A stretch of 64,000 nucleotides of DNA from Fibrobacterota bacterium (lineage in GTDB: Bacteria > Fibrobacterota > Chitinivibrionia > Chitinivibrionales > Chitinispirillaceae): contig JAEYNR010000017.1 in assembly GCA_023412475.1 (NCBI GenBank), forward strand, positions 113,973-177,972, read 5' to 3'. Of this stretch, positions 25,915 to 33,978 are shown piece by piece. Position numbers and translations under genes: made by a program. Each line of letters opens with the position of its first letter. The stretch's first letter is position 1. A model generated the notes under the pieces. The model was not told the DNA's origin. It ran no database searches and worked only from the letters and a program-made list of their open reading frames with translations.

Positions 25915-27441
25915 ATGAAAAAAGAAGAAACCAGGGAACTTATTAAACATCTCAATGAGCAGAACGATTTGCTTAAAGCCCAGTTGATGAATACATCACT
26001 GATTCATGAACTGACTAAAGTACTTCACTCCTGCACTGACTTCGAGGGTATCATCAAAACAGTTCTTCTGGCGATTCAGGAAATATTAGAGTTCGATCGT
26101 GTCATCCTTTTTAAGATCAACAAAAACAACTTCTGTCTGCAACCGGGCCATCAGGTAGGGATCAATGAAGAGGTAATAAAATCGATTTCAATTCCTCTGG
26201 GTTTTGAGGGTGGAGAGATTACCGATGCGCTCTTTTTAAACCGGCATATAGTGGTCGAAACACCAGATAATGAGGATCTGTTTTTTCAAAAACTCAATTC
26301 CAAATCATACCTGGTAATACCACTGATAAGTAAATTAAACAAAAAATGCTGGGAAGCTAAATCCTGTAATCGCACCATGTGTCCCGCTTACAGCAGCTTT
26401 AACCCATACTGCTGGAGCATTGCAGGTTCTTCTCAAATGATTCAGGCAGAATCCGAAAACCAGAGACGCACAAACTGTATCTTCTGCTCCTGCTTCAAGG
26501 CAGAAGGTGTTCTGTGGATGGACCGCAATTCCAGTGATATTCCAATTTCCAGCGATAGTATAACCACCCTGACTGCAATATTGAATATGGCAGGCATAGT
26601 AATTGAAAACTTCCGTATCCTTAATGATCTTGATCAGGCAAATATCGGCCTCCAGCAGGCAAACCATAAACTTAAACTGGTTAACCATGATCTGCAACTG
26701 GCACAGGCAAGAATCAGAAGTGACCTTGAACATGCTCGCATAATTCAACAAGGCTTGCTGCCTAGAGATCTTGAAAATACCGCCGCATTCTCTCTGGGTG
26801 CCCGTTATCTGTCTGCCGATGCAGTGGGTGGAGACTACTATGATGTATTCAGCATTGCTCCAAGGGTCTTCGGGTTGGTTGTAGCCGATGTAAGCGGTCA
26901 TGGAGTAGCTTCCGCACTGATTATGTCCATGGCTAAAATTCTTCTTAAGACTTTCGCATTAAATGAACAGTCCCCACAAAAAACTCTGGAAAAGATAAAT
27001 CAGATCTTTTTGTCCGAGGTCAAAACCGATAATTTTGTTACCATTTTCTATGCTACGCTTGATACTACTAACCATAAGATCCGTTACACTTCAGCCGGCC
27101 ATTGCCCTATACTCCTTTTTGATCGTACAACCAAGACCTGTTCGCGTATTAAGGCAGATGGGCTGTTTATGGGAGTATTTCCTGATATGATGCTCTCTGA
27201 GAGCCAAATAAGCTACATTCCCGGAAATATCCGTCTGGTGCTTTACACCGACGGACTTATCGAAGCCAAAAACAGATCAGAAGAGATGTATGGTGTTGAA
27301 AAACTGACCAATTGTTGCTTTAAGACTCTGGATGTTCCACCCGAACAGGCTGTGGATCTGATACTTTTTGACCAAAAAACCTTCAGCGGAGATAACTCTA
27401 TTCCTGATGACGATATCACTATATTGGTTATCGATCTTTGA
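25915..27441 (+). CDS. GAF-domain SpoIIE-type PP2C phosphatase with a cysteine-rich insert
   Basis: A 508-residue cytoplasmic regulator. Residues ~35-240 form a GAF-like sensor interrupted by a cysteine-rich insert: C145-W, C151, C156-PAY, C166-W, C188, C191, C193, resembling the small 'two-CW' domain. A coiled coil (about 235-275) leads into a SpoIIE/RsbU PP2C domain with AVGGDYYDVF, VVADVSGHGVASAL, YTDGLIEAKN and the C-terminal DDDITILVIDL; the metal-binding aspartates are present. Such proteins dephosphorylate anti-sigma-factor antagonists in partner-switching pathways. A GGAGAAG ribosome binding site precedes the ATG. No partner anti-sigma gene of the RsbW type lies nearby; flgM follows. 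Confidence 0.88.
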   Translation: MKKEETRELIKHLNEQNDLLKAQLMNTSLIHELTKVLHSCTDFEGIIKTVLLAIQEILEFDRVILFKINKNNFCLQPGHQVGINEEVIKSISIPLGFEGGEITDALFLNRHIVVETPDNEDLFFQKLNSKSYLVIPLISKLNKKCWEAKSCNRTMCPAYSSFNPYCWSIAGSSQMIQAESENQRRTNCIFCSCFKAEGVLWMDRNSSDIPISSDSITTLTAILNMAGIVIENFRILNDLDQANIGLQQANHKLKLVNHDLQLAQARIRSDLEHARIIQQGLLPRDLENTAAFSLGARYLSADAVGGDYYDVFSIAPRVFGLVVADVSGHGVASALIMSMAKILLKTFALNEQSPQKTLEKINQIFLSEVKTDNFVTIFYATLDTTNHKIRYTSAGHCPILLFDRTTKTCSRIKADGLFMGVFPDMMLSESQISYIPGNIRLVLYTDGLIEAKNRSEEMYGVEKLTNCCFKTLDVPPEQAVDLILFDQKTFSGDNSIPDDDITILVIDL

Positions 27442-27499
27442 GTAAAATCTAAAATCTGAAAATCCGAAACCTGAGATCCTTCCTGCCTAACTTTTTAAC

Positions 27500-27527
27500 T
27501 CAAGTATTTCTGGAATGTTACCGATAA
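27500..27527 (+). promoter_or_regulatory. Sigma-28 (FliA)-like flagellar promoter of flgM
   Basis: The -10 region ACCGATAA (27520-27527) matches seven of eight bases of GCCGATAA, and TCAAGTAT (27500-27507) matches six of eight of TAAAGTTT. The spacer is 12 instead of the usual 11. Its position, about 90 bases before the flgM start, fits autogenous control by the sigma factor that FlgM inhibits. Confidence 0.5.
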
Positions 27528-27539
27528 TTATAATGGATC

Positions 27540-27598
27540 ATAGGGAGAAAAGCTCCAAGGACGGAAAAACTCTTCCAAGGAAGGAAGAAGCTCCCTAT
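27540..27598 (+). promoter_or_regulatory. Hairpin in the flgM leader
   Basis: ATAGGGAG (27540-27547) and CTCCCTAT (27591-27598) are perfect inverted repeats that would close a large hairpin at the 5' end of a transcript starting from the sigma-28-like promoter. The ribosome binding site lies just outside it. Confidence 0.45.
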
Positions 27599-27619
27599 CA
27601 AAGAAGGGCAGGTAAGCAT

Positions 27620-27910
27620 ATGCAGGTAAAATCAATTATTGCAGCTTACGGGGCCAAACCTTTAGAATCTACCGCAAAGAGCGGTAGGAAGGCAGCCCCG
27701 GAGAAAATGGCGGCTGTTCCAAGCGAGCAGGTGGAGTTCTCTGAAGCATCTCAGAGTCTTCAGAAATTAAAAGATGTGTTTAACTCGATTCCTGAAGTAA
27801 GAATCAAACTGGTAGAGGAGATCAAAACAAAGATCAAACACAACGGTTATCCAATGGAATCAAATATGTACAAAGCCTTAGAAAAACTGCTGAAAGAGAA
27901 AATTATCTGA
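27620..27910 (+). CDS. flgM: Anti-sigma-28 factor FlgM
   Basis: A 96-residue FlgM-like protein: disordered N-terminus and C-terminal helices with the family pattern VEFSEASQSLQKL...IPEVRIKLVEEIKTKIKHNGYP...KALEKLLKE. FlgM binds sigma-28 and is exported through the flagellar hook. The start MQVKSIIAAYG at 27620 is preferred because AGGTAAG lies 5-7 bases upstream and family members begin this way; the open frame runs further upstream through the leader hairpin. A sigma-28-like promoter lies upstream and a terminator follows. No other flagellar gene is in the window. Confidence 0.75.
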   Translation: MQVKSIIAAYGAKPLESTAKSGRKAAPEKMAAVPSEQVEFSEASQSLQKLKDVFNSIPEVRIKLVEEIKTKIKHNGYPMESNMYKALEKLLKEKII

Positions 27911-27925
27911 TTCCTGAAAAATTAT

Positions 27926-27971
27926 GGGCGGATATCAAAACTCAACGGATATCCCCCATTGTTTTTTTTTC
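27926..27971 (+). terminator. Rho-independent terminator of flgM
   Basis: GGGCGGATATC (27926-27936) pairs with GGATATCCCCC (27947 onward) with one bulge, and a run of ten T follows two bases later. Confidence 0.7.
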
Positions 27972-28022
27972 TTGCCTTTAAAAGAACCTTAACTCATTTT
28001 AAGTAATTGTTTTTTAAGTGCC

Positions 28023-28108
28023 GCCCGGGTGGCGGAATAGGTAGACGCTGCGGACTTAAAATCCGCTCCTGTGAAAACGGGGTGCCGGTTCGATTCCGGC
28101 CCTGGGCA
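28023..28108 (+). tRNA. tRNA-Leu (anticodon TAA)
   Basis: A class II tRNA with acceptor arms GCCCGGG and CCTGGGC, D-arm, anticodon stem GCGGA/TCCGC around loop CTTAAAA (anticodon TAA at 28057-28059), a long variable arm, and T-arm GCCGGTTCGATTCCGGC. The CCA end is not encoded. It would read UUA and UUG. Confidence 0.95.
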
Positions 28109-28287
28109 TATAAAAACACTTTATCAGTTTCCCCTTTTATAATCTTACCCAAATTCTGAACTAACAACATCTATTCAGAAGAGAATTCCTAATCACAAAT
28201 CCTGAATCTAAACAAGTGTTTCAAGTAACTAAAGGTTTTGAATTTGAACTTGTATCCTTTTCTTGTTCTTGTTCCTGCTCGTTTTTA

Positions 28288-30729
28288 CTAAATAAACAGG
28301 TTATAATTGGACTGATCAGCCCTCTCCAGGTAAGTTGCCACTCCCCCTATCTCTACTCCATCGATAAGCTCCTCTTTTTTTATTCCCATGATATCCATTG
28401 ACATAGAGCAGGCCACAAATTTTATGTCGCTTTTTCTTGCCTCCTCGATAAGCCTGGATAAAGAGTAGACGTTTTTTTGTTTCATAACCTTCTGTATCAT
28501 AAAAGTGCCCATCCCCGCCATGTGCATTTTGGACAGTTTGACTTTTGAAGCACCCTTGGGCATCATCAACCCAAACATCTTCTCCACTATATTCTTTTTT
28601 ACCTTGATTCTTTCATTTTTACGCAACAGGTTCAGCCCCCAGAATGTAAAGAACATTGTGACTTGAGCCCCCATTGCAGCAGCACCGTTGGCAATAATGA
28701 AAGCAGCCATCATTTTATCGAAATCATTGGAAAACACCACCATCGTTTTACTGTTTTTTTCCTCTTCTTCAATTTTGCATTCAGTCAGTGATCTGCCTTT
28801 TTTAACAAGTGCAGTATAGGTTCCACCACTGTTTGACAAGCTCAGAAGAGAGTTACCGGTTCTACTACACCATGAAGGGATATCTGTTACAAAGCCCATT
28901 TCAGTAGCCTTTATTTGTATAGTTTCGCCTTCCTTAATCTCATCCATTGCAGCTTTGAGTTTCATAATTGGCCCTGGACACTGCAGCCCGCAGGCATCGA
29001 TAAGCAATGTAGCACCAATTGAGCTGTTTGAATCGGCCGAAGAGCAGAAAGACTTAATGGCAGGTTCAAGGTATTCAGTTTCCAACCCGCTATTGTTAAA
29101 TGTGGAGTAGGTTTTGTATCCGCCTGAAAGATTGTAAGAATCAAAACCATTTTCAAATAGAATACGTGCTGCAATATAACCACGCAGTCCTACCTGACAA
29201 TAAGCAATTACAGGTTTCTCCTTATCCAACTCACCAAGCCTATCCCTGAGTTGCTCCAGAGGAATGATCAAGGCACCGCCTATAGCACCCAGTTCATGCT
29301 CCATTTCTGTGCGTACATCAAGCAGTGTACAGTTTTGCCTCATTCCTTCCAGATCCTCAGGATACACTACTTTTGCTGTTTTATTCAGAATATTTTCAGC
29401 AACAAAACCTGCTATATTGACTGCATCCTTGGCGCTGCCATAGGGCGGCGCATAGGAAAGTTCCAGCTCAGTGAGATCCTGCACGGTCAACCCATGCCGT
29501 ATCGCAGTTGCAAACAGATCAATTCTTTTGTCTACTCCCAGTTTACCGATTACCTGCGCTCCGAGAAGTTTACCGGTATCTGGAGTAAATAATATCTTTA
29601 TAGACATAGGATAGGAACCGGGGTAATATCCGGCATGACTGGAGGAATGGGTGTAAGATTTGAGGTAACTTATCCCCAGTTTTTTTGCTGTTTTTTCATT
29701 TATTCCGCTTACAGCAGCGGTTAGATCAAATATTTTGCAGATAGCAGTTCCCTGAGTATTTTTGTAAACCGTTTCTTTTCCGCTGATATTGTCGGCAACA
29801 ATTCTGCCCTGACGATTTGCAGGACCAGCAAGCGGGATATGCGCTTTCTGACCGGAGACCAGATCAGTAACCTCAACTGCATCACCGACCGCATAGATCT
29901 CCTTAACATTTGTTCTCATATGTTTATCCACAATTATGGCACCCCGCTCATTGACCTCTACTCCTGCCTTTTTTACAAAACGGGTATCCGGTTTCACACC
30001 GATCGCCAGGATCGCCATATCCACATTGAGAATTTCGCCATTATTAAGTGTAATGTCCAGAGTCCCCTCATCTCTGTCTGTAAAAGCACGAGCTCCATTT
30101 TCAAGCAACAGACTGATACCATTTATCCGTAGATGCTGATGTAAGATCTGAGCCATTTCCCGGTCTGCGGGGGCAAAGACCTGATCCATCATTTCAATTT
30201 GAGTGACTTCCAAGCCGCGGTGCCTGAGATTCTCAGCCATCTCCAGGCCGATAAATCCGCCTCCTATAACGGCAGCTCTTCGAATTATACCACTGTCGAC
30301 CTTCTCTTTTATGCGATCCATATCCGGTAAGGTTCGCAAAGTATAAACATGAGTGCTACTGATTCCTGTCACAGGAGGCCGCACTGGTTCTGCGCCTGGC
30401 GATAATACCAGATAATCGTATGATTCTTCATAGTTAGTATTGCCGGATTTTACGGTGACTGTTTTTTCAACTGTGTTTATTGCAGTCACTTCGGATTTAA
30501 CTCTGACATCCACCTTGAAACGCTCAGAGAACTCCTCAGGTGTAGAAACAAGCAGTGAGCCTCTGTCTTTAATGGTCTCTCCTATATGATAAGGAAGGCC
30601 GCAATTGGCAAAAGAGATGTACTCTCCTTTTTCGAACATAACTATCTCTGCAGTCTCATCAAGTCTTCGCATACGCGCAGCGAAACTGGCCCCTCCGGCT
30701 ACCCCACCTATAACTAAAATTTTTTTCAT
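28288..30729 (-). CDS. CoA-disulfide-reductase-type flavoprotein fused to rhodanese, TusA and DsrE-like domains
   Basis: An 813-residue fusion. Residues 1-~445 are an FAD/NAD(P)H disulfide reductase of the CoADR/Npsr type with FAD motif VIGGVAGGASFAARMRR, single active cysteine C43 in FANCGLPY and NAD motif AVIGGGFIGLEMAE. A rhodanese domain (~455-550) has active cysteine in YCQVGLRGY. A TusA/SirA domain carries DACGLQCPGPIMKLK. The C-terminal ~150 residues are DsrE-like (MVVFSNDFDKMMAAFIIANGAAAMG). Together they could relay persulfide sulfur between flavin and carrier cysteines. The start has a GAGG box. It lies 150 bases downstream of trxA, beyond a terminator, so it probably has its own promoter. 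Individual domains are firm. Confidence 0.9.
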   Translation of the reverse strand: MKKILVIGGVAGGASFAARMRRLDETAEIVMFEKGEYISFANCGLPYHIGETIKDRGSLLVSTPEEFSERFKVDVRVKSEVTAINTVEKTVTVKSGNTNYEESYDYLVLSPGAEPVRPPVTGISSTHVYTLRTLPDMDRIKEKVDSGIIRRAAVIGGGFIGLEMAENLRHRGLEVTQIEMMDQVFAPADREMAQILHQHLRINGISLLLENGARAFTDRDEGTLDITLNNGEILNVDMAILAIGVKPDTRFVKKAGVEVNERGAIIVDKHMRTNVKEIYAVGDAVEVTDLVSGQKAHIPLAGPANRQGRIVADNISGKETVYKNTQGTAICKIFDLTAAVSGINEKTAKKLGISYLKSYTHSSSHAGYYPGSYPMSIKILFTPDTGKLLGAQVIGKLGVDKRIDLFATAIRHGLTVQDLTELELSYAPPYGSAKDAVNIAGFVAENILNKTAKVVYPEDLEGMRQNCTLLDVRTEMEHELGAIGGALIIPLEQLRDRLGELDKEKPVIAYCQVGLRGYIAARILFENGFDSYNLSGGYKTYSTFNNSGLETEYLEPAIKSFCSSADSNSSIGATLLIDACGLQCPGPIMKLKAAMDEIKEGETIQIKATEMGFVTDIPSWCSRTGNSLLSLSNSGGTYTALVKKGRSLTECKIEEEEKNSKTMVVFSNDFDKMMAAFIIANGAAAMGAQVTMFFTFWGLNLLRKNERIKVKKNIVEKMFGLMMPKGASKVKLSKMHMAGMGTFMIQKVMKQKNVYSLSRLIEEARKSDIKFVACSMSMDIMGIKKEELIDGVEIGGVATYLERADQSNYNLFI

Positions 30730-30764
30730 CTTAACCTCAATTTATACGATTATCTGATCTCTTA

Positions 30765-30802
30765 AAGAAAACGGGTGAAAAAACTATTTATTTTCCACCC
30801 TG
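30765..30802 (-). terminator. Terminator after trxA
   Basis: On the minus strand GGGTGGAAAA and TTTTTTCACCC pair around a short loop and are followed by GTTTTCTTT. It lies between trxA and the flavoprotein gene. Confidence 0.5.
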
Positions 30803-30880
30803 TTTGATTTAATTGTGCAGCCATTTTTAACTGCCTATGATAAGGAGCACTCTCCACAACTCACTTTGCACATAAGCAGA

Positions 30881-31192
30881 TCAGGATTCTAATGCGTTTA
30901 GATAAACCTGCTCTTGCTGTACTCCGACAAATTCCCTTTCCACCTGCCCCTTGCGAAATATTAACACCGTAGGAATACCGGTGATACCATAGCGGCTGGA
31001 TATCACTGGATTCTCATCAACATTGATAGTGAACACATTTACTTTTCCAGCCATCTTTTCCCCTATTCTTTCAACAATCGGCCCCACCATCCGGCACGGT
31101 CCGCACCAAGGTGCCCAGAAATCCACCAACACAGGTATCTCGGAATCGATAACATCTTTTTTGAAAGTTGCATCTGATGTTGTTGCTGCCAT
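30881..31192 (-). CDS. trxA: Thioredoxin
   Basis: A 103-residue thioredoxin with the WCGPC active site (FWAPWCGPCRMVGPIVE), the cis-proline segment GITGIPTVLIF and a typical C-terminal helix. The start MAATTSDATF at 31192 is fixed by AGGAGG five bases upstream; the frame is open further upstream but that part is not protein-like and lies over the promoter. A sigma-54 promoter sits about 36 bases upstream of the start, and the divergent neighbour is a sigma-54 activator, which suggests dedicated control. Confidence 0.93.
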   Translation of the reverse strand: MAATTSDATFKKDVIDSEIPVLVDFWAPWCGPCRMVGPIVERIGEKMAGKVNVFTINVDENPVISSRYGITGIPTVLIFRKGQVEREFVGVQQEQVYLNALES

Positions 31193-31238
31193 AAAAGCCT
31201 CCTTTATATTGTATAAGTTTCTTTCCATCACCTTCCTA

Positions 31239-31254
31239 TGCAATAGCTGTACCA
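31239..31254 (-). promoter_or_regulatory. Sigma-54 promoter of trxA
   Basis: On the minus strand TGGTAC (31254-31249), five bases, TTGCA (31243-31239): GG-N10-GC spacing is exact and one base differs from consensus. The ATG is about 47 bases further on. Confidence 0.7.
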
Positions 31255-31282
31255 GATTAAATCTGTCTGATTCACCTCCTTT

Positions 31283-31352
31283 TTGATGAATTTGTGCATC
31301 AATACTCTTGGATAGTATATTGCATTGCAACAGCGCAACACTTATAATGCAA
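31283..31352. promoter_or_regulatory. Candidate activator-binding sites between trxA and the sigma-54 activator
   Basis: Two inverted repeats lie upstream of the trxA sigma-54 promoter: TTGATG/CATCAA (31283-31302) and TGCATT/AATGCA (31321-31352), the latter containing repeated GCAAC. One or both may be the enhancer for the adjacent AAA+ regulator. Confidence 0.4.
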
Positions 31353-31366
31353 CAGAAGGAGGAGAA

Positions 31367-32758
31367 ATGCAACGTCTTAGAGATCATCCATTTACTGCAC
31401 AGTGTCTGGAATCGATTCTTCAAACCCTTGCGGAGGGTCTTTTTCTTACTGATGAACAAGGGACAATCCGTTACTGCAACAAAGCCCTGGAAACGATGAC
31501 TGGAAAGAGCACCGAAGAGATTCTGGGGCAGAAGTGCTGCACATTGATGAAAGATCTCTGCACTCCTCCACCTGAATGCAATCTTTTTTCAAAAGGGGAA
31601 ATCATCAACACCGAATGCTCACTTCTTCATAGGTCAGGCAAGAGCATACCTGTATTAAAAAATGCGCGTGTACTCAAGGATAGTGATGGAAAAATTCTGG
31701 GAGCAGTGGAGACCATTACCGATATCTCAGTTCTAAAAAGAACAGAACATAGACTTCACCAATTAGAACAGAGTACCTCCCAAAAGAGGCAGTTCGGCAG
31801 AATTGTAGGAAAGAGCCAAATGATCCAGGATCTTTTTGGTCTGATTGAACTTGCAGCCTCCTCAAATGCGACAGTGCTAATTACAGGAGAAACCGGGACC
31901 GGAAAAGAACTTGCCGCTTTAGCGACTCATGAGAACAGCCCCCGCAGCGATGGTCCTTTCATAAAACTAAACTGTTCGGCACTTCCTGAGACTCTTCTGG
32001 AAAGTGAACTCTTTGGTCATGCCAGAGGTTCATTCACAGGAGCAATTAAGGACAAAACAGGACGATTTGAGATGGCTGATGGGGGGACTCTTTTTTTGGA
32101 TGAAATCGGGGAGCTCTCTGCTCTGATTCAAGTAAAGTTACTGCGTTTTTTGCAGGAAAAAGAGTTCGAAAGAGTCGGAGAAAACATTACCCGTAAAGCT
32201 GATGTAAGGATAATTGCCGCTACCCACCGCGACCTTCGCAAACTGATTACTGAAGGAGTCTTCAGAGAAGACCTGTATTACAGGCTTAAAGTGTTTCCGA
32301 TCCATGTTCCACCGTTGCGTGATCGTAAAGAGGATATAGGTCCTTTGATAGAGCATTTCATAGAGAAATTCAACCTTCAAACCGGTAAGTCGATACAGGG
32401 CCTTACTCACGATGCAGCAGTTACCATGATGGATTACTGCTGGCCAGGAAATATCAGGGAACTTGAAAACGCTATCGAACATGCATTTGTCACCTGTCAG
32501 GATACCCGGATAGACCTTTTCGATCTGCCCCTGGAGATCCGTAAAGTGGAGCTCCGAAAAAATATCTGTAACACCCCGGAGCGGCAGGTCGAAAACTCCA
32601 TATCAGATCTTTATTATCAGAAAAGACCCCCTCTTACCGATGAAGTATTCATAGCTGTACTCAGAGAAAGTAACGGCAATCAATCAGAAGCAGCGCGTCG
32701 TCTGGGTATTGATCGAACCACAGTGTGGAGAAAAATGAAAAAAATTGGATTGATTTAG
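31367..32758 (+). CDS. PAS-containing sigma-54-dependent transcriptional activator
   Basis: A 463-residue NtrC-type regulator. A PAS domain (~15-130) contains an unusual set of cysteines (QKCCTLMKDLCTPPPEC...TECSL) that might sense redox state or metal. The AAA+ domain has Walker A GETGTGKE, the sigma-54 contact loop GSFTGA (usual GAFTGA), Walker B LFLDEIGE and an arginine-finger region. The C-terminal Fis-type helix-turn-helix is NQSEAARRLGIDRTTVWRKMKK. The start at 31367 is fixed by AAGGAGGAG just upstream. Divergent from trxA, which has a sigma-54 promoter; regulating trxA is the most direct inference. Confidence 0.9.
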   Translation: MQRLRDHPFTAQCLESILQTLAEGLFLTDEQGTIRYCNKALETMTGKSTEEILGQKCCTLMKDLCTPPPECNLFSKGEIINTECSLLHRSGKSIPVLKNARVLKDSDGKILGAVETITDISVLKRTEHRLHQLEQSTSQKRQFGRIVGKSQMIQDLFGLIELAASSNATVLITGETGTGKELAALATHENSPRSDGPFIKLNCSALPETLLESELFGHARGSFTGAIKDKTGRFEMADGGTLFLDEIGELSALIQVKLLRFLQEKEFERVGENITRKADVRIIAATHRDLRKLITEGVFREDLYYRLKVFPIHVPPLRDRKEDIGPLIEHFIEKFNLQTGKSIQGLTHDAAVTMMDYCWPGNIRELENAIEHAFVTCQDTRIDLFDLPLEIRKVELRKNICNTPERQVENSISDLYYQKRPPLTDEVFIAVLRESNGNQSEAARRLGIDRTTVWRKMKKIGLI

Positions 32759-33051
32759 AGAGATTTAAGCTTTATGATATTTGATTTACGATTTTGGAAT
32801 TCAGACATCTTCTGAACCGCACAGTGTGTTGCCCTGTGTTTGGAGAATGAAAAAAAAGGGATAAGCCTACAATCAATCCAGGAGACTAATCGGTTTTAGC
32901 CACGAGACAATTGAACAGATTATAAAGATACACAATAAAGAAATTCATCCCTAAACAGATGTCTCTCTAAGGAAATAATTCGAAATTTCAAGCACGAAAT
33001 TCCAAACAAGACAAGAACTGAAAAAGGAAACAATAACAAAACGAAAAGTTT
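32759..33051. other. Convergent spacer without a gene
   Basis: AT-rich. A short CACAG/CTGTG stem (about 32820-32840) could be a weak terminator for the activator gene; no T-run follows. Confidence 0.4.
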
Positions 33052-33972
33052 TTAGCCGAGTTCCTGGCTGCGGTCTCTAAAACAAGAGCCTTGAACCATT
33101 GATGTTTTTTTGAAGTATTCATGAAGAAAATTTATTGATATGTTTTTATCCGCACTCCATAAGGGAGCTATAAGCCCATATTCAGGCTTTGAATCAGCCA
33201 TTATACGATGGATGTGCTGATCTGGCCGCAAACGGCAGAGAAAATCTCCCAGCAACTTCGCATACTCTTCTATAGTAAGTGGTGTGTAGGTCTTATCTTC
33301 ATACCACTGATGTATTCTGGTATTTTCAATTACCATCATTTGATGAATTTTAATACCGGAGACAGGTAGCATGGAGAGTCTATGGGCAGTTTCAGCCATC
33401 ATTTCAGCCGTTTCTCCAGGCAACCCCAGCATGACATGAGCTACGGTTTCGATTCCGGAATTCGCCAATCTTTCAACTGTATTGACAAAGTTGGCAAAGG
33501 TATGATGACGGTTGATCATTGTCAAAGTGCAGTCATGGGAGCTCTGGAGTCCAAGCTCAACACTCAAAAAAGTACGGGCAGATAATTTGTCCAGATATTC
33601 AAATATTTCAGTTGTAAAACAGTCAGGACGTGTGCCGATGGTAAGCCCGACAACTTTTGGTATTTCCAGCAGAGGTTCGTAGACAGACCGTAGTAAACTG
33701 ACTGATCCGTAGGTATTGGAATAAGGTTGAAGATAGGGAATAAAGAGGTCAAATCTGGAAGCTCTGTTGATAGCGTTTTTCAACTGTTCGACTGGTGAAC
33801 AAGAATTAAAGGCAGCAGGACTGAATGAGAGATTATCACAAAAATGGCACCCGTTTTCACTTTTGGTGCCATCTCTGTTTGGGCATTTAAACCCACCATT
33901 TATCGGGATTTTCAGAACCGGCTTCCCGAATCTTGTCCTTATATAATTCCGATATGAATTATAGTTTAACAA
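33052..33972 (-). CDS. TIGR01212-family radical SAM protein (YhcC-like)
   Basis: A 306-residue radical-SAM protein of the YhcC/TIGR01212 group. The cluster-binding cysteines are in the family's long-spaced form: KCPNRDG then GCHFC. Other family blocks are YLQPYSNTYGSV, GLTIGTRPDC, SVELGLQSSHD, TINRHH-like MINRHHTF, and VAHVMLGLPGET. The reaction it catalyses is not established to my knowledge. It starts 6 bases after the stop of the upstream TPR gene, forming a two-gene unit. Confidence 0.87.
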   Translation of the reverse strand: MLNYNSYRNYIRTRFGKPVLKIPINGGFKCPNRDGTKSENGCHFCDNLSFSPAAFNSCSPVEQLKNAINRASRFDLFIPYLQPYSNTYGSVSLLRSVYEPLLEIPKVVGLTIGTRPDCFTTEIFEYLDKLSARTFLSVELGLQSSHDCTLTMINRHHTFANFVNTVERLANSGIETVAHVMLGLPGETAEMMAETAHRLSMLPVSGIKIHQMMVIENTRIHQWYEDKTYTPLTIEEYAKLLGDFLCRLRPDQHIHRIMADSKPEYGLIAPLWSADKNISINFLHEYFKKTSMVQGSCFRDRSQELG

Positions 33973-33978
33973 AGGAGT

